From positions 1 through 14,142 of the forward strand of contig WQZJ01000019.1 of the NCBI GenBank assembly GCA_009780795.1: 14,142 nt of DNA, written 5' to 3'. This stretch comes from Methanomassiliicoccaceae archaeon. Its GTDB lineage: Archaea > Thermoplasmatota > Thermoplasmata > Methanomassiliicoccales > Methanomethylophilaceae. Numbering within the stretch: the first letter of the stretch is position 1; each line of letters starts with the position of its first letter. Made by a program: the position numbers and the translations under genes. The notes under the pieces were generated by a model. That model searched no databases and was not told the origin of the DNA. It saw nothing but the letters and a program-made list of their open reading frames with translations. Positions 6,536 through 13,047 of the stretch are shown here, piece by piece.

Positions 6536-7201
6536 ATGGCAAGGATGTCCGGCGATATCAAGTCGATGACCGTTACGGTCACTGAGATGGGAGAATTGGT
6601 AGCAGAGATGCTGGAGAAATCGGTCACGTCGCTCGTGAACTCGGACGTGGACCTTGCGGACGAGGTGATAGGAAAATACGACCGCGTGGCGTTCCTCGAA
6701 TCGTACATAGAGAACGAGGCCCTGAAGGTCTTGATATTATTCCAGCCGATGGCGTCCGATATGAGATTTACCGCGACGGTCTTGAAGATGATCACATATC
6801 TTGAGCGGATAGGTAAGTACAGCAGGAACATCGCGAAGGCGGCGATATACCTGAGGGACCGGCCGACAACGTACAAGATGATAGAGGTCTACGAGATGTG
6901 CGACGTCGCCGTCGAGATGGTGAAGGGCGTAGTGGCGGCGTTCGAGAGCAGAAATGTCAAAGACCTGGAGAGATACCATGAACTGGACGATAAGCTCGAT
7001 CACTACAGAGTGAACGTCATAGAGGACAATCTGAGGCACATGGCTGCAGACCCTACGGCGATAGAGGCGTACACGTACTACATATCCGTTGCGAAATACC
7101 TGGAGCGTGTGGGCGATAACGCATGCAAGATCGCAGAGAAGATAATCTATATGGTGACGGGAAAGAGAATTGAGATAGACCGCCGCGGCGGCGGTCTATG
7201 A
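6536..7201 (+). CDS. phoU: Phosphate signalling protein PhoU, second copy
   Basis: A 221-residue, two-repeat PhoU that probably regulates the transporter encoded just upstream. The first repeat contains SDMRFTATVLKMITYLERIG and the second AKYLERVGDNACKIAEKI. The ATG start lies four bases after the pstB stop with GGATGAT before it, so the gene is coupled to pstB. It is about 77% identical to the first PhoU, with most change in residues 1-70. The last codons, encoding D-R-R-G-G-G-L, form a perfect 10-base-arm hairpin together with the stop region. Its end overlaps the stop of the convergent DUF1638 gene by six bases. It closes the pst operon. Confidence 0.93.
   Translation: MARMSGDIKSMTVTVTEMGELVAEMLEKSVTSLVNSDVDLADEVIGKYDRVAFLESYIENEALKVLILFQPMASDMRFTATVLKMITYLERIGKYSRNIAKAAIYLRDRPTTYKMIEVYEMCDVAVEMVKGVVAAFESRNVKDLERYHELDDKLDHYRVNVIEDNLRHMAADPTAIEAYTYYISVAKYLERVGDNACKIAEKIIYMVTGKRIEIDRRGGGL
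7175..7199. terminator. Hairpin at the convergent phoU / DUF1638 ends
   Basis: Perfect 10-base arms ATAGACCGCC (7175-7184) and GGCGGTCTAT (7190-7199) enclose the loop GCGGC. The hairpin lies inside the last codons of phoU and covers the TAG stop of the convergent gene. It is symmetric, so it could form in both transcripts and mark or stabilise both 3' ends. No U-tract follows directly, so termination is an inference. Confidence 0.5.
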
Positions 7202-7819
7202 TACGTTCTCAGCGAGACGCTTCACTTTCCTGATGATGTCCTCGATCGCGGTAAGATCGCATTTCCTCTCATCGTGCTTCAGCTTCAGAAGTTTCGCGAA
7301 CTCCTTGGACCGTTCCAGGTAGTCACAGTCGTCTCGTTTCTTCACACCGGTATCGATGTACAGGCACCTCTCATAGGATTCGAAGAGCATATCGGCGAAT
7401 ATCATTGGGTCCATGCCTTCCACGGAATCGAGATGCATCTCCTTGATGAGTCCGTCCATGCCCTCCCGCGCCCATCCAGGTGACGAGAACCAGGTTCCCG
7501 TGCATATCTTCTTCTCGCGCGTGTACTCCTTGGTGCCGAGCAGCACACAGATGCAGTCATCACCGTCAAACATCACAGTAGGAACGTCGACCGCCTCAGT
7601 GAAGCCGCCCAGAGACTGGCAGACCGCATATCCTAAAATTACGGCATCCACCTTGCCCTTGAGCGCGTTGACCTTTTCTATTAGCTTCTCACGCATCTCA
7701 TCAGGATATGCGTGCAATGCAAATTCTACATACTCTTTGTGAACGAAATCGGGATCGTCCTTGATCAGATGCTCGAATTCCGGTTCGAGTATATCGCAGG
7801 CGATGAGACCAATCCTCAT
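7196..7819 (-). CDS. DUF1638 family protein
   Basis: A 207-residue cytoplasmic protein of unknown function. The family resemblance rests on the N-terminal MRIGLIACDILEPEF, the central ILGYAVCQSLGG, and DGDDCICVLLGTKEY followed by CTGTWFSSPGWA, an order I recall from DUF1638 proteins. These are common in methanogens and often found near corrinoid methyltransferase genes, none of which is visible here. Conserved cysteines could bind metal or a cofactor, but that is a guess. The frame is open upstream to 7987, but the added 56 residues are not protein-like, and a TATA-like box (about 7839-7846) lies about 24 bases before the ATG at 7819, so that start is chosen and the mRNA is probably leaderless. 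The gene ends with TAG and overlaps phoU by six bases. Confidence 0.75.
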   Translation of the reverse strand: MRIGLIACDILEPEFEHLIKDDPDFVHKEYVEFALHAYPDEMREKLIEKVNALKGKVDAVILGYAVCQSLGGFTEAVDVPTVMFDGDDCICVLLGTKEYTREKKICTGTWFSSPGWAREGMDGLIKEMHLDSVEGMDPMIFADMLFESYERCLYIDTGVKKRDDCDYLERSKEFAKLLKLKHDERKCDLTAIEDIIRKVKRLAENVS

Positions 7820-7920
7820 AATATGAGACACTGAAAACGATATACTAATAATGTTGCCTCCCGCAGAGACTGGCGGACACATACGAATCTGATTTATAGG
7901 GAAGGGAAGATACATCGTGC
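7820..7920. promoter_or_regulatory. Divergent promoters of DUF1638 and radical SAM genes
   Basis: A minus-strand TATA-like GTATATCG (about 7839-7846) serves the DUF1638 gene, and a plus-strand TTTATAGG (7893-7900) serves the radical SAM gene. Each is about 24-25 bases from its start codon. An inverted repeat, ACATCG-N7-CGATGT (7912-7930), spans the start codon of the radical SAM gene, which would also be its transcript start; a repressor could bind there. Shared control of the two genes is possible but not shown. Confidence 0.5.
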
Positions 7921-8841
7921 ATGTCGATGTGCGAGATGTTCGGTTATGCCAAATGGTGGATAGGTTCCCTTTTCGGGAGCAAGGCACCGCTTGTCAATAC
8001 TATGGTCATACAATATGCCTGCAACCTGAGGTGCAGACATTGCAGCATACACAGAAGGAACATCGAGGATATCGGTAAAAGTAAGCTCACGTACGATGAG
8101 ATAACGGACGATCTCAAGCTGCAGTTCAAGAACGGTGCCAGGATAGCATATTTCGAGGGCGGCGAGACCACGATGTGGACCGACGGTGACAAGAATTTGG
8201 GAGATGTGATCAAAGCTGCCAAGGACATCGGATACAAAAATGTAGGATACACCACGAACGGGACGAACGGGATGTTCACGGAGTCGGACGTGATATCCGT
8301 GAGCCTCGACGGTCCTAAGGAGATACATGATCTGATAAGAGGTGAAGGCGTATTTGACAAGCTTATGAGCAACCTCGAATCAACAGAGTTCAGCGGTTCG
8401 ATATATGCGAACATGGTCCTTCAGAAGGACAATATAGCGTACATAGAGGAGACCGCGGAACTCGTGAAGAACAATGAAAAGCTGGCAGGAATAATATTCA
8501 ATTTCATAACGCCACCTCCCGAGGACATATCGTTGTCGCAGGAAGAGAAGACGGAAGCCGTCGACAAGATAAGGGAACTGAAGAAGAGCGGATATCCTAT
8601 CCTCAACTCGAAGCGCGGTCTGGAACTCCTGAAGGAGGAGGACTGGAGCAAGAAATGTCCTTATCATGTCACGGTGTTCATAGTTCCCGACGGCAGCCAT
8701 TATAACGGATGCCCGATGCAGGGCACCGACTCATGCAAAAGATGCGGTTTCGCGGCCGTGAGGGAATACTACCTGATAAAGAAGGGCAGTTTCACCACGA
8801 TAACCGAGATGTCATCGATCTTCGCCATGTCTAAAAAGTGA
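7921..8841 (+). CDS. Radical SAM enzyme with C-terminal cysteine cluster
   Basis: A 306-residue radical SAM protein; substrate unknown. The cluster-binding motif is C34-NLR-C38-RH-C41, followed by the SAM-contact GGE in AYFEGGETT (77-85), a TTNGT strand (111-115) and SVSLDGPKEIHD (127-138), as in MoaA/HpnH-like enzymes. Near the C-terminus four more cysteines occur (C246, C264, C272, C275) around VPDGSHYNGCPM, arranged like an auxiliary iron-sulphur site of the SPASM or Twitch type. The ATG at 7921 is chosen because a TATA-like box is 25 bases upstream; ATG codon 3 is an alternative. It diverges from the DUF1638 gene and converges on the UbiA operon. A role in lipid, quinone or cofactor modification would fit the UbiA neighbour, but this is speculation. 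Confidence 0.85.
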   Translation: MSMCEMFGYAKWWIGSLFGSKAPLVNTMVIQYACNLRCRHCSIHRRNIEDIGKSKLTYDEITDDLKLQFKNGARIAYFEGGETTMWTDGDKNLGDVIKAAKDIGYKNVGYTTNGTNGMFTESDVISVSLDGPKEIHDLIRGEGVFDKLMSNLESTEFSGSIYANMVLQKDNIAYIEETAELVKNNEKLAGIIFNFITPPPEDISLSQEEKTEAVDKIRELKKSGYPILNSKRGLELLKEEDWSKKCPYHVTVFIVPDGSHYNGCPMQGTDSCKRCGFAAVREYYLIKKGSFTTITEMSSIFAMSKK

Positions 8842-8850
8842 TGGACAACA

Positions 8851-8874
8851 GCGGTCACCGCAAAACTCATTTTT
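8851..8874 (+). terminator. Possible terminator of the radical SAM gene
   Basis: A short GC stem, GCGG-TCA-CCGC (8851-8861), is followed within nine bases by five T (8870-8874), ten bases after the TGA. The stem is weak, but the U-tract suits archaeal termination. Confidence 0.4.
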
Positions 8875-8965
8875 CTGCTTAAATGATCGATGAGTTGCAC
8901 GACATTCACGATGAAGGAGCAACCCGCAGAAAAGGACGCATCTGATGCAGTGTCATCGAATGAAA

Positions 8966-8994
8966 CATAAAAAGGGAGAGGGACGACACCCTTT
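8966..8994 (-). terminator. Possible terminator of the TIM-barrel / UbiA operon
   Basis: Read on the minus strand, AAAGGG and CCCTTT form a six-base-arm stem with a 12-base loop, and the second arm runs into a T-rich tail ending in TTTTTATG. It lies about 45-75 bases after the UbiA stop. The rest of the 198-base gap between the convergent genes shows nothing else I can name. Confidence 0.4.
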
Positions 8995-9039
8995 CCGTTC
9001 GATCTTTATTTTCAGTACCATTCAAAGTTACCGTGATAC

Positions 9040-10143
9040 TCAGAACCACCACTGGATGCTGAACACCTTCACCACAATGATCGCACCGATGAACAACAGC
9101 TCCGTGAGGAACGCGGTACCGAAGAACAGGGGCGGCACCTTCATCATCCACAGTTCACCTTTTTCAGTCATTATCTTCCATGCCTTGAGCATGAGCGGTA
9201 TCGTCAGGAAGAGCAGCAGATACATCGGATTGAGGAAGGCCATCACCGCTGTCATGACGTATGCGAAGACAACGAACACCTTCGCTATCTTAACAGTTCC
9301 GTTGAGACCGAATCTCACGGATATGCTCTTCTCGCCGTTGGCTATGTGCGCCTCCTGACCGGACATCGAATCGGTCAGTCTCATCAACCCGACCATCGTC
9401 CCTATAATGACGGCGAACACGAATATCTCTGTGTTGAATATACCGAGTGCAAGAACGAAGATGTTCGTGTCAAGGAAGTTCATTGAGAATATGACGTTAT
9501 CGACGTTAGATGCGTCTATCGTCGCGACGTAGAACGAACAGAACACCAGCATGAAGAACGAGACCGCAACATCGGTCTCTCCGAGCCCTCTCGCACCGAG
9601 GTCCAGGGGCGGTGCGGTGTAGAAGTACGACAGGAAAATACCGACAGCACCGAACAATATGACCATCAGCCCGCCGTGCAGGACGATCGGTATCGCCAGA
9701 GCGACCGACAGGATGACCAGTACGGCCATTATTATTTTCCCTTGCTTGTCGGTCACGAGACCGTCATCGAACGGATTCCCTTCCCAATATATCTTCTTCA
9801 GAAGCTCCGAATCGGAGAGCATGGCCTTTGCCATCTCCTCCTTCTCTCTGAACCTTATCTTGTCGACACCGGACCTGTGGTCAAAATAATCATTAGAGAA
9901 GTTGACGAATATCGCCAGCAACAGTACAACGGACGGCATCAGCACAACGACATGTACCGGCGGATCGAAGAACAGGAGCGCGAACAGCGAACCGCAAACT
10001 GACGCCATAAAGAACGGGAATGTGTATGAGAATCGGAATATCAGGTTAAGGCGTCTGATGAACGATGTGTTTCTGTCGGCGTACTCCATGAGCGCCATCA
10101 TGGTCGATAGTGTATATATCCTTGACCTTCTCCAGCGACTCAT
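9040..10143 (-). CDS. UbiA-family prenyltransferase, MenA-like, with altered second Asp motif
   Basis: A 367-residue integral membrane enzyme of the UbiA superfamily, which transfers a polyprenyl chain to an aromatic or glycerol-type acceptor. The first aspartate motif NDYFDHRSGVD (84-94) and YTAPPLDLGARGLGE (175-189) are typical of MenA-like members. The second motif, normally D-x-x-x-D-x-x-x-D before GKxTLxVRLG, here reads D258-SMS-G262-QEA-H266 before GEKSISVRFG, so two aspartates are replaced by Gly and His. A charged insert of about 35 residues follows the first motif, making the protein longer than the usual 290-300. The ATG start overlaps the stop of the TIM-barrel gene as ATGA; ATG codons 15-16 are alternatives. 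The acceptor is unknown. An archaeal lipid synthase (DGGGP synthase) seems less likely than a MenA-like or unassigned activity. Confidence 0.85.
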   Translation of the reverse strand: MSRWRRSRIYTLSTMMALMEYADRNTSFIRRLNLIFRFSYTFPFFMASVCGSLFALLFFDPPVHVVVLMPSVVLLLAIFVNFSNDYFDHRSGVDKIRFREKEEMAKAMLSDSELLKKIYWEGNPFDDGLVTDKQGKIIMAVLVILSVALAIPIVLHGGLMVILFGAVGIFLSYFYTAPPLDLGARGLGETDVAVSFFMLVFCSFYVATIDASNVDNVIFSMNFLDTNIFVLALGIFNTEIFVFAVIIGTMVGLMRLTDSMSGQEAHIANGEKSISVRFGLNGTVKIAKVFVVFAYVMTAVMAFLNPMYLLLFLTIPLMLKAWKIMTEKGELWMMKVPPLFFGTAFLTELLFIGAIIVVKVFSIQWWF

Positions 10144-11108
10144 CCGAACAGCGATAGCTGCCCTGAGAATCCGGATAATCTGTCCTCCGGAAGTTTAGCG
10201 GATATCTCATGCGTGACGTGGTTCGGTCTGAGAACGTTCACGATCTCCGTACACAGCCTGTTCGTGAACGGTCTGTGCTGATCTATCTTACTCACATGCC
10301 CGTACGCCTTTGATATCATTTCTTCGTCATCGATCGGCGCAAGGCTGGACCAACTGTCTATACATTCTTTCTGATAGTCGGCGGAAAGGCTCATGTGCAG
10401 ATGTATCGTTTCTATACGGTCTATCATCTCCCGCGGATATGACCGCACTATGTCCAGAACATCCCTGATGCTCTGTTCCTCTTCTCTGCAGCGGCCGAGA
10501 TGGTTCATCAGGTGGCCCGTGTCAAGACAGAGCCCCCAGTTGTTGAATTCGAGGCTGTCGAGCAGCATCTCATATCCGGAATCGTCCCTCATAGTAAGGC
10601 CGGGCCACCAGAGGTTCTCGAATATTATCTTGTAGGGAGGTTCGCCTCCGGAGAACGATCTCATGACGCCGTTCATCAGCTCTGCGACCGCCGTGAGGAC
10701 GTCTTTGTCACTGTCCTTGTGCGTGAGCGACAGCACCTCATCCATTCTTGTGTTGGATGCGTGGAACACCCCGTACGCGGGCGAGATGGCGGACGCATGC
10801 ACGATCGCGTCCTTCACCATCTGTATCGTTTCCTCTCTGTTCCTGCCGTACGACCTGTAACGTATGTTCTCTTCACTGACCTTCTCTATGTACGCGGTAT
10901 CGCCGGTCCACGGGGAGTACCAATCGGTCGCGTACGGAAGGTGGACTCCTTTCGCCACACCTCGGAACGTCGGGTCCGGATCGAAGTATCCCGTCAGTAG
11001 CTCGATACCGTCCGCGCCTGCCTTCCTTATCCGTTCGAGTGCCTCGGACATCCCGCCGTATTCGTCAAGGTCGAATGAATATGCGGATATGCTGTAAAGG
11101 TGCTCCAT
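10140..11108 (-). CDS. Xylose isomerase-like TIM-barrel protein (sugar phosphate isomerase/epimerase family)
   Basis: A 322-residue cytoplasmic protein of the AP endonuclease 2 / xylose isomerase-like TIM-barrel superfamily (COG1082 type). Strand motifs follow in the usual order: GADGIELLTGYF (31-42), GVHLPYATDW (54-63), YGVFHASNT (112-120), IIFENLWWPG (161-170) with E164, LCLDTGHLMNH (193-203) with D196 and H199, and TIHLHMS (234-240) with H236 and H238. These match the metal-binding positions of the family, so it is probably an active isomerase, epimerase or related enzyme, but the substrate cannot be told. The gene starts the two-gene operon and overlaps UbiA by ATGA, so the two products probably act in the same pathway. 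A minus-strand TATA-like TATTAAC (about 11134-11140) is 25-30 bases before the ATG. Confidence 0.75.
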   Translation of the reverse strand: MEHLYSISAYSFDLDEYGGMSEALERIRKAGADGIELLTGYFDPDPTFRGVAKGVHLPYATDWYSPWTGDTAYIEKVSEENIRYRSYGRNREETIQMVKDAIVHASAISPAYGVFHASNTRMDEVLSLTHKDSDKDVLTAVAELMNGVMRSFSGGEPPYKIIFENLWWPGLTMRDDSGYEMLLDSLEFNNWGLCLDTGHLMNHLGRCREEEQSIRDVLDIVRSYPREMIDRIETIHLHMSLSADYQKECIDSWSSLAPIDDEEMISKAYGHVSKIDQHRPFTNRLCTEIVNVLRPNHVTHEISAKLPEDRLSGFSGQLSLFG

Positions 11109-11152
11109 GGCTCCCGCTAAGCACTGAAGTGCGTTAATAGCTTTCCTATCCG
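11109..11152 (-). promoter_or_regulatory. Promoter of the TIM-barrel / UbiA operon
   Basis: The 44-base gap holds a minus-strand TATA-like TATTAAC (11134-11140) and a short inverted repeat, GCACT-GA-AGTGC (11121-11132), between that box and the start codon. The repeat could act as an operator on this promoter or as a 3' hairpin of the upstream regulator gene. A GGGAG stretch only two bases before the ATG is too close to be a good ribosome site, so translation may be leaderless. Confidence 0.4.
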
Positions 11153-11737
11153 TCAGAAGAGTTCGAACGCCGCCGCGAGCGCTGCATTCACGGCCGAATG
11201 GACATCATCCGCACCGCCGATGATGATGACATCGTTCTCGCTCAGGCCGATGCTTTTCCTTATGGTGTCGGCGATCTCCGGTCTCTCCTTGTCAAGGTCC
11301 CAGTCGGGCGGCATCATGAGCTTCCCGTCCCTGAAGACGATGGTGGTGCATCCTGCCGCGCCCATCCGTATCCCCGCGTCCCGCTGCTGCATCCCGTTCT
11401 CTATCTTGGATGCGACACCGTAGACCTTAACCGCCTGTTGATACGTCCCCAGGACAACGTCACCGACATCCAGGTCAAGGACCTTCACCGGCAATTCGTT
11501 AAGGAACCCGGATCCGGTCTTCGTGATGGTGATGCCTGTCTGTTTCACAGAGATCATCTCCCATTCCTTCAGTGTGTCGAGGATCCGGCGCATGCTTCCC
11601 TCCCCTACCCCGACAAGTTCCGCGAGCACCTTGCGCCCCATCCGCTTGCCGTCGGCCAGCAGATAGAGCGCCCAATACACGTTCGTGTCCCCGAATCTGA
11701 ACATCGGGCCGTACTGAGGCATATCAATGATCTTCAA
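11153..11737 (-). CDS. Winged-helix regulator with archaeal C-terminal domain (DUF4443-like)
   Basis: A 194-residue protein. Residues about 15-75 form a winged helix (VYWALYLLADGKRMGRKVL, then VGVGEGSMRRILDTLKEWEM). The C-terminal half contains RMGAAGCTTIVFRDGKLMMP and ends DDVHSAVNAALAAAFELF, resembling archaeal ligand-sensing domains that I recall as DUF4443 or the related DUF2111; I cannot tell which without a search. I infer a transcription regulator that senses a small molecule. It begins with TTG one base after the stop of the SAM synthetase gene. GAGG ten bases upstream supports this start over the ATG at codon 6, which has no ribosome site. Co-transcription suggests a link to SAM or methionine metabolism. 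Confidence 0.7.
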   Translation of the reverse strand: MKIIDMPQYGPMFRFGDTNVYWALYLLADGKRMGRKVLAELVGVGEGSMRRILDTLKEWEMISVKQTGITITKTGSGFLNELPVKVLDLDVGDVVLGTYQQAVKVYGVASKIENGMQQRDAGIRMGAAGCTTIVFRDGKLMMPPDWDLDKERPEIADTIRKSIGLSENDVIIIGGADDVHSAVNAALAAAFELF

Positions 11738-11738
11738 G

Positions 11739-12941
11739 TCAGAACGTCCTCACTTTTCCGTTTATTATCATTTCCGATACCTTATCGACGTTGTCCAGCC
11801 ATTCCTCGGCTATGGACTCCGCCTCCTTCTTCCATTTGGGCAGGTTAGTCTGGTCCTTCGTGACCAATTGCACATTGGCGTTCAGCGGCTGCGATACCGG
11901 TTTACCGATCTGCGACAGCAGTCTCACACGCACCTCAACATCCGGGGACACCTTCTTGGCGACATCCTCGGCTATGAGTATCGACATGACGTTGTATATC
12001 TTTCCAATATGCGTTATCGGGTTCTTTCCTGACGTTGCCTCCATGCTCATCGGCCTGTACGGTGTAATCAGGCCGTTCGCCCTGTTGCCGCGACCGACGG
12101 AACCGTCGTCACCCATCTCCTGGGAGAGACCGGTGCACGTGAGGTAGATGACCTTCTTCCTGATGTTGTCGCCGGTGTTCACCTCCAGCTTCAACTTAAG
12201 GTCACCGTTCAGTATCTTGAGCGCATTGTCGTACACCTTCTCCTTCAGTTCCTGTACTGCGGACACATAATGACCGATGTCATCTATCTCCTTGTCCACC
12301 ATCGCACATGCGACCGTCAGCGTCAGATTCTTCCCGACCCTTGAGGCCATGACCTTGACATCCTGTCCGGTCCCCTTTATTTCCTTCTTCAGACGACCGT
12401 TGATGTATTCCTCGGTCTCAAGGACAACTCTGTCAGTGAGGCTGTACGGTGCGTACCCGACACCGAACGAGGTGTCGTTGGCAAGGAACTTCGATGTTTG
12501 ATACACTCCTCTGAGGTCGTCGGAGCCCTGGCCGAGCTTCGCATCCAAAATAATCTCGGAATCGACGTTCAGGTGAGGGAACGTCTTGTTAAGGTAATCC
12601 CTGGCGGCCTTCAGTGCCGTCGGTTTCGACGGAAGGTCCTTCTCACCCTTTATATGGGTGGTCGCACGTCCAACCAGAAGGATGTACGCCGGATCGATGA
12701 TGGTACCCCCGCCGAACTTCGGGCTCGACTGTCCCGCGGCTATCTGGGTCTCGTCGGTGTTGTGGTGCAACACCGTTCCTATCTCTTTCTTGTACATCCT
12801 GCACAGCGCCTTGCTCACTTCCTCTGCCAAAGCGTCGGCCACGCTGTCCGGGTGTCCTATCCCCTTTCTCTCGACGAGCTCTATCTTCCTCATCGGAACA
12901 GGTACTTCACTGATACCTTCCACATAGATGTTCTTAGCCAT
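11739..12941 (-). CDS. mat: S-adenosylmethionine synthetase, archaeal type
   Basis: Makes S-adenosylmethionine from methionine and ATP in the cytoplasm. The 400-residue length and sequence match the archaeal MAT family, which is distinct from bacterial MetK. Visible hallmarks are ERKGIGHPDSVADALAEEVS near the N-terminus with the catalytic His, HHNTDETQIAAGQSSPKFGGG (split here: HHNTDETQIAAG and SSPKFGGG), LGQGSDDLRGVYQ, NDTSFGVGYAPYS, TGDNIRKKVIYLTCTG, and MGDDGSVGRGNRANGLITPY followed by RPMSMEATSGKNP. The ATG start has GGGAG about ten bases upstream. It is the first gene of an operon with the winged-helix regulator and diverges from an XRE-CBS regulator. SAM also feeds the radical SAM enzyme in this window, although many other enzymes use it. 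Confidence 0.97.
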   Translation of the reverse strand: MAKNIYVEGISEVPVPMRKIELVERKGIGHPDSVADALAEEVSKALCRMYKKEIGTVLHHNTDETQIAAGQSSPKFGGGTIIDPAYILLVGRATTHIKGEKDLPSKPTALKAARDYLNKTFPHLNVDSEIILDAKLGQGSDDLRGVYQTSKFLANDTSFGVGYAPYSLTDRVVLETEEYINGRLKKEIKGTGQDVKVMASRVGKNLTLTVACAMVDKEIDDIGHYVSAVQELKEKVYDNALKILNGDLKLKLEVNTGDNIRKKVIYLTCTGLSQEMGDDGSVGRGNRANGLITPYRPMSMEATSGKNPITHIGKIYNVMSILIAEDVAKKVSPDVEVRVRLLSQIGKPVSQPLNANVQLVTKDQTNLPKWKKEAESIAEEWLDNVDKVSEMIINGKVRTF

Positions 12942-13047
12942 TGTTACCCTTCTCCCTGTCCATCAGGTTATTGACGGTGTGAAGAACTCACAATACATAA
13001 ACTGCATTGATGGATAAATTCTTATGGGAATAATTTAATCGGACCGC
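12942..13047. promoter_or_regulatory. Divergent mat / XRE-CBS promoter with TGTGA-N5-TCACA operator candidate
   Basis: The minus-strand TATA-like TTTATGTA (12994-13001) would start mat transcription near 12972. A perfect inverted repeat, TGTGA-AGAAC-TCACA (12978-12992), lies directly between this TATA box and the predicted start, where a bound protein would block transcription. For the plus-strand regulator gene, ATAAATTCTTA (13014-13024) is about 27 bases before the ATG, and no ribosome site is seen, fitting a leaderless mRNA. Confidence 0.55.

Larger units (their letters stand above)
6169..7201 (+). repeat. Direct repeat, copy B: pstB end plus phoU
   Basis: This is the partner of bases 1-1033, aligned without insertion or deletion. 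Identical tracts are 6815-6859 (45 bases), 6869-6902 (34 bases) and 7118-7149 (32 bases). Because pstB continues to the left in this copy, the duplicated unit is probably longer than what the window shows. Confidence 0.9.

Noticed and set aside
7175..7198. Pyrrolysine read-through of the TAG at the end of the DUF1638 gene
   Set aside because: Downstream codons run antisense through phoU, and no methylamine methyltransferase is present; the hairpin at this point fits a gene end.
7820..7987. Extended N-terminus of the DUF1638 protein
   Set aside because: The 56 extra residues look random, and the TATA-like boxes of both divergent genes lie within this stretch; the conserved start is MRIGLIACD.
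8842..9039. Possible small RNA or small gene in the gap between the radical SAM and UbiA genes
   Set aside because: Besides terminator-like stems and T-runs I see no promoter, stable fold or convincing short coding frame.
11198..11848. Plus-strand reading frame of 216 codons opposite the winged-helix regulator and the end of mat
   Set aside because: It crosses two recognised minus-strand genes and has a composition typical of a mirror frame.
12960..13013. Inverted CCATCA / TGATGG pair in the mat promoter region
   Set aside because: Only six-base arms separated by 42 bases; much weaker than the TGTGA-N5-TCACA repeat inside it.
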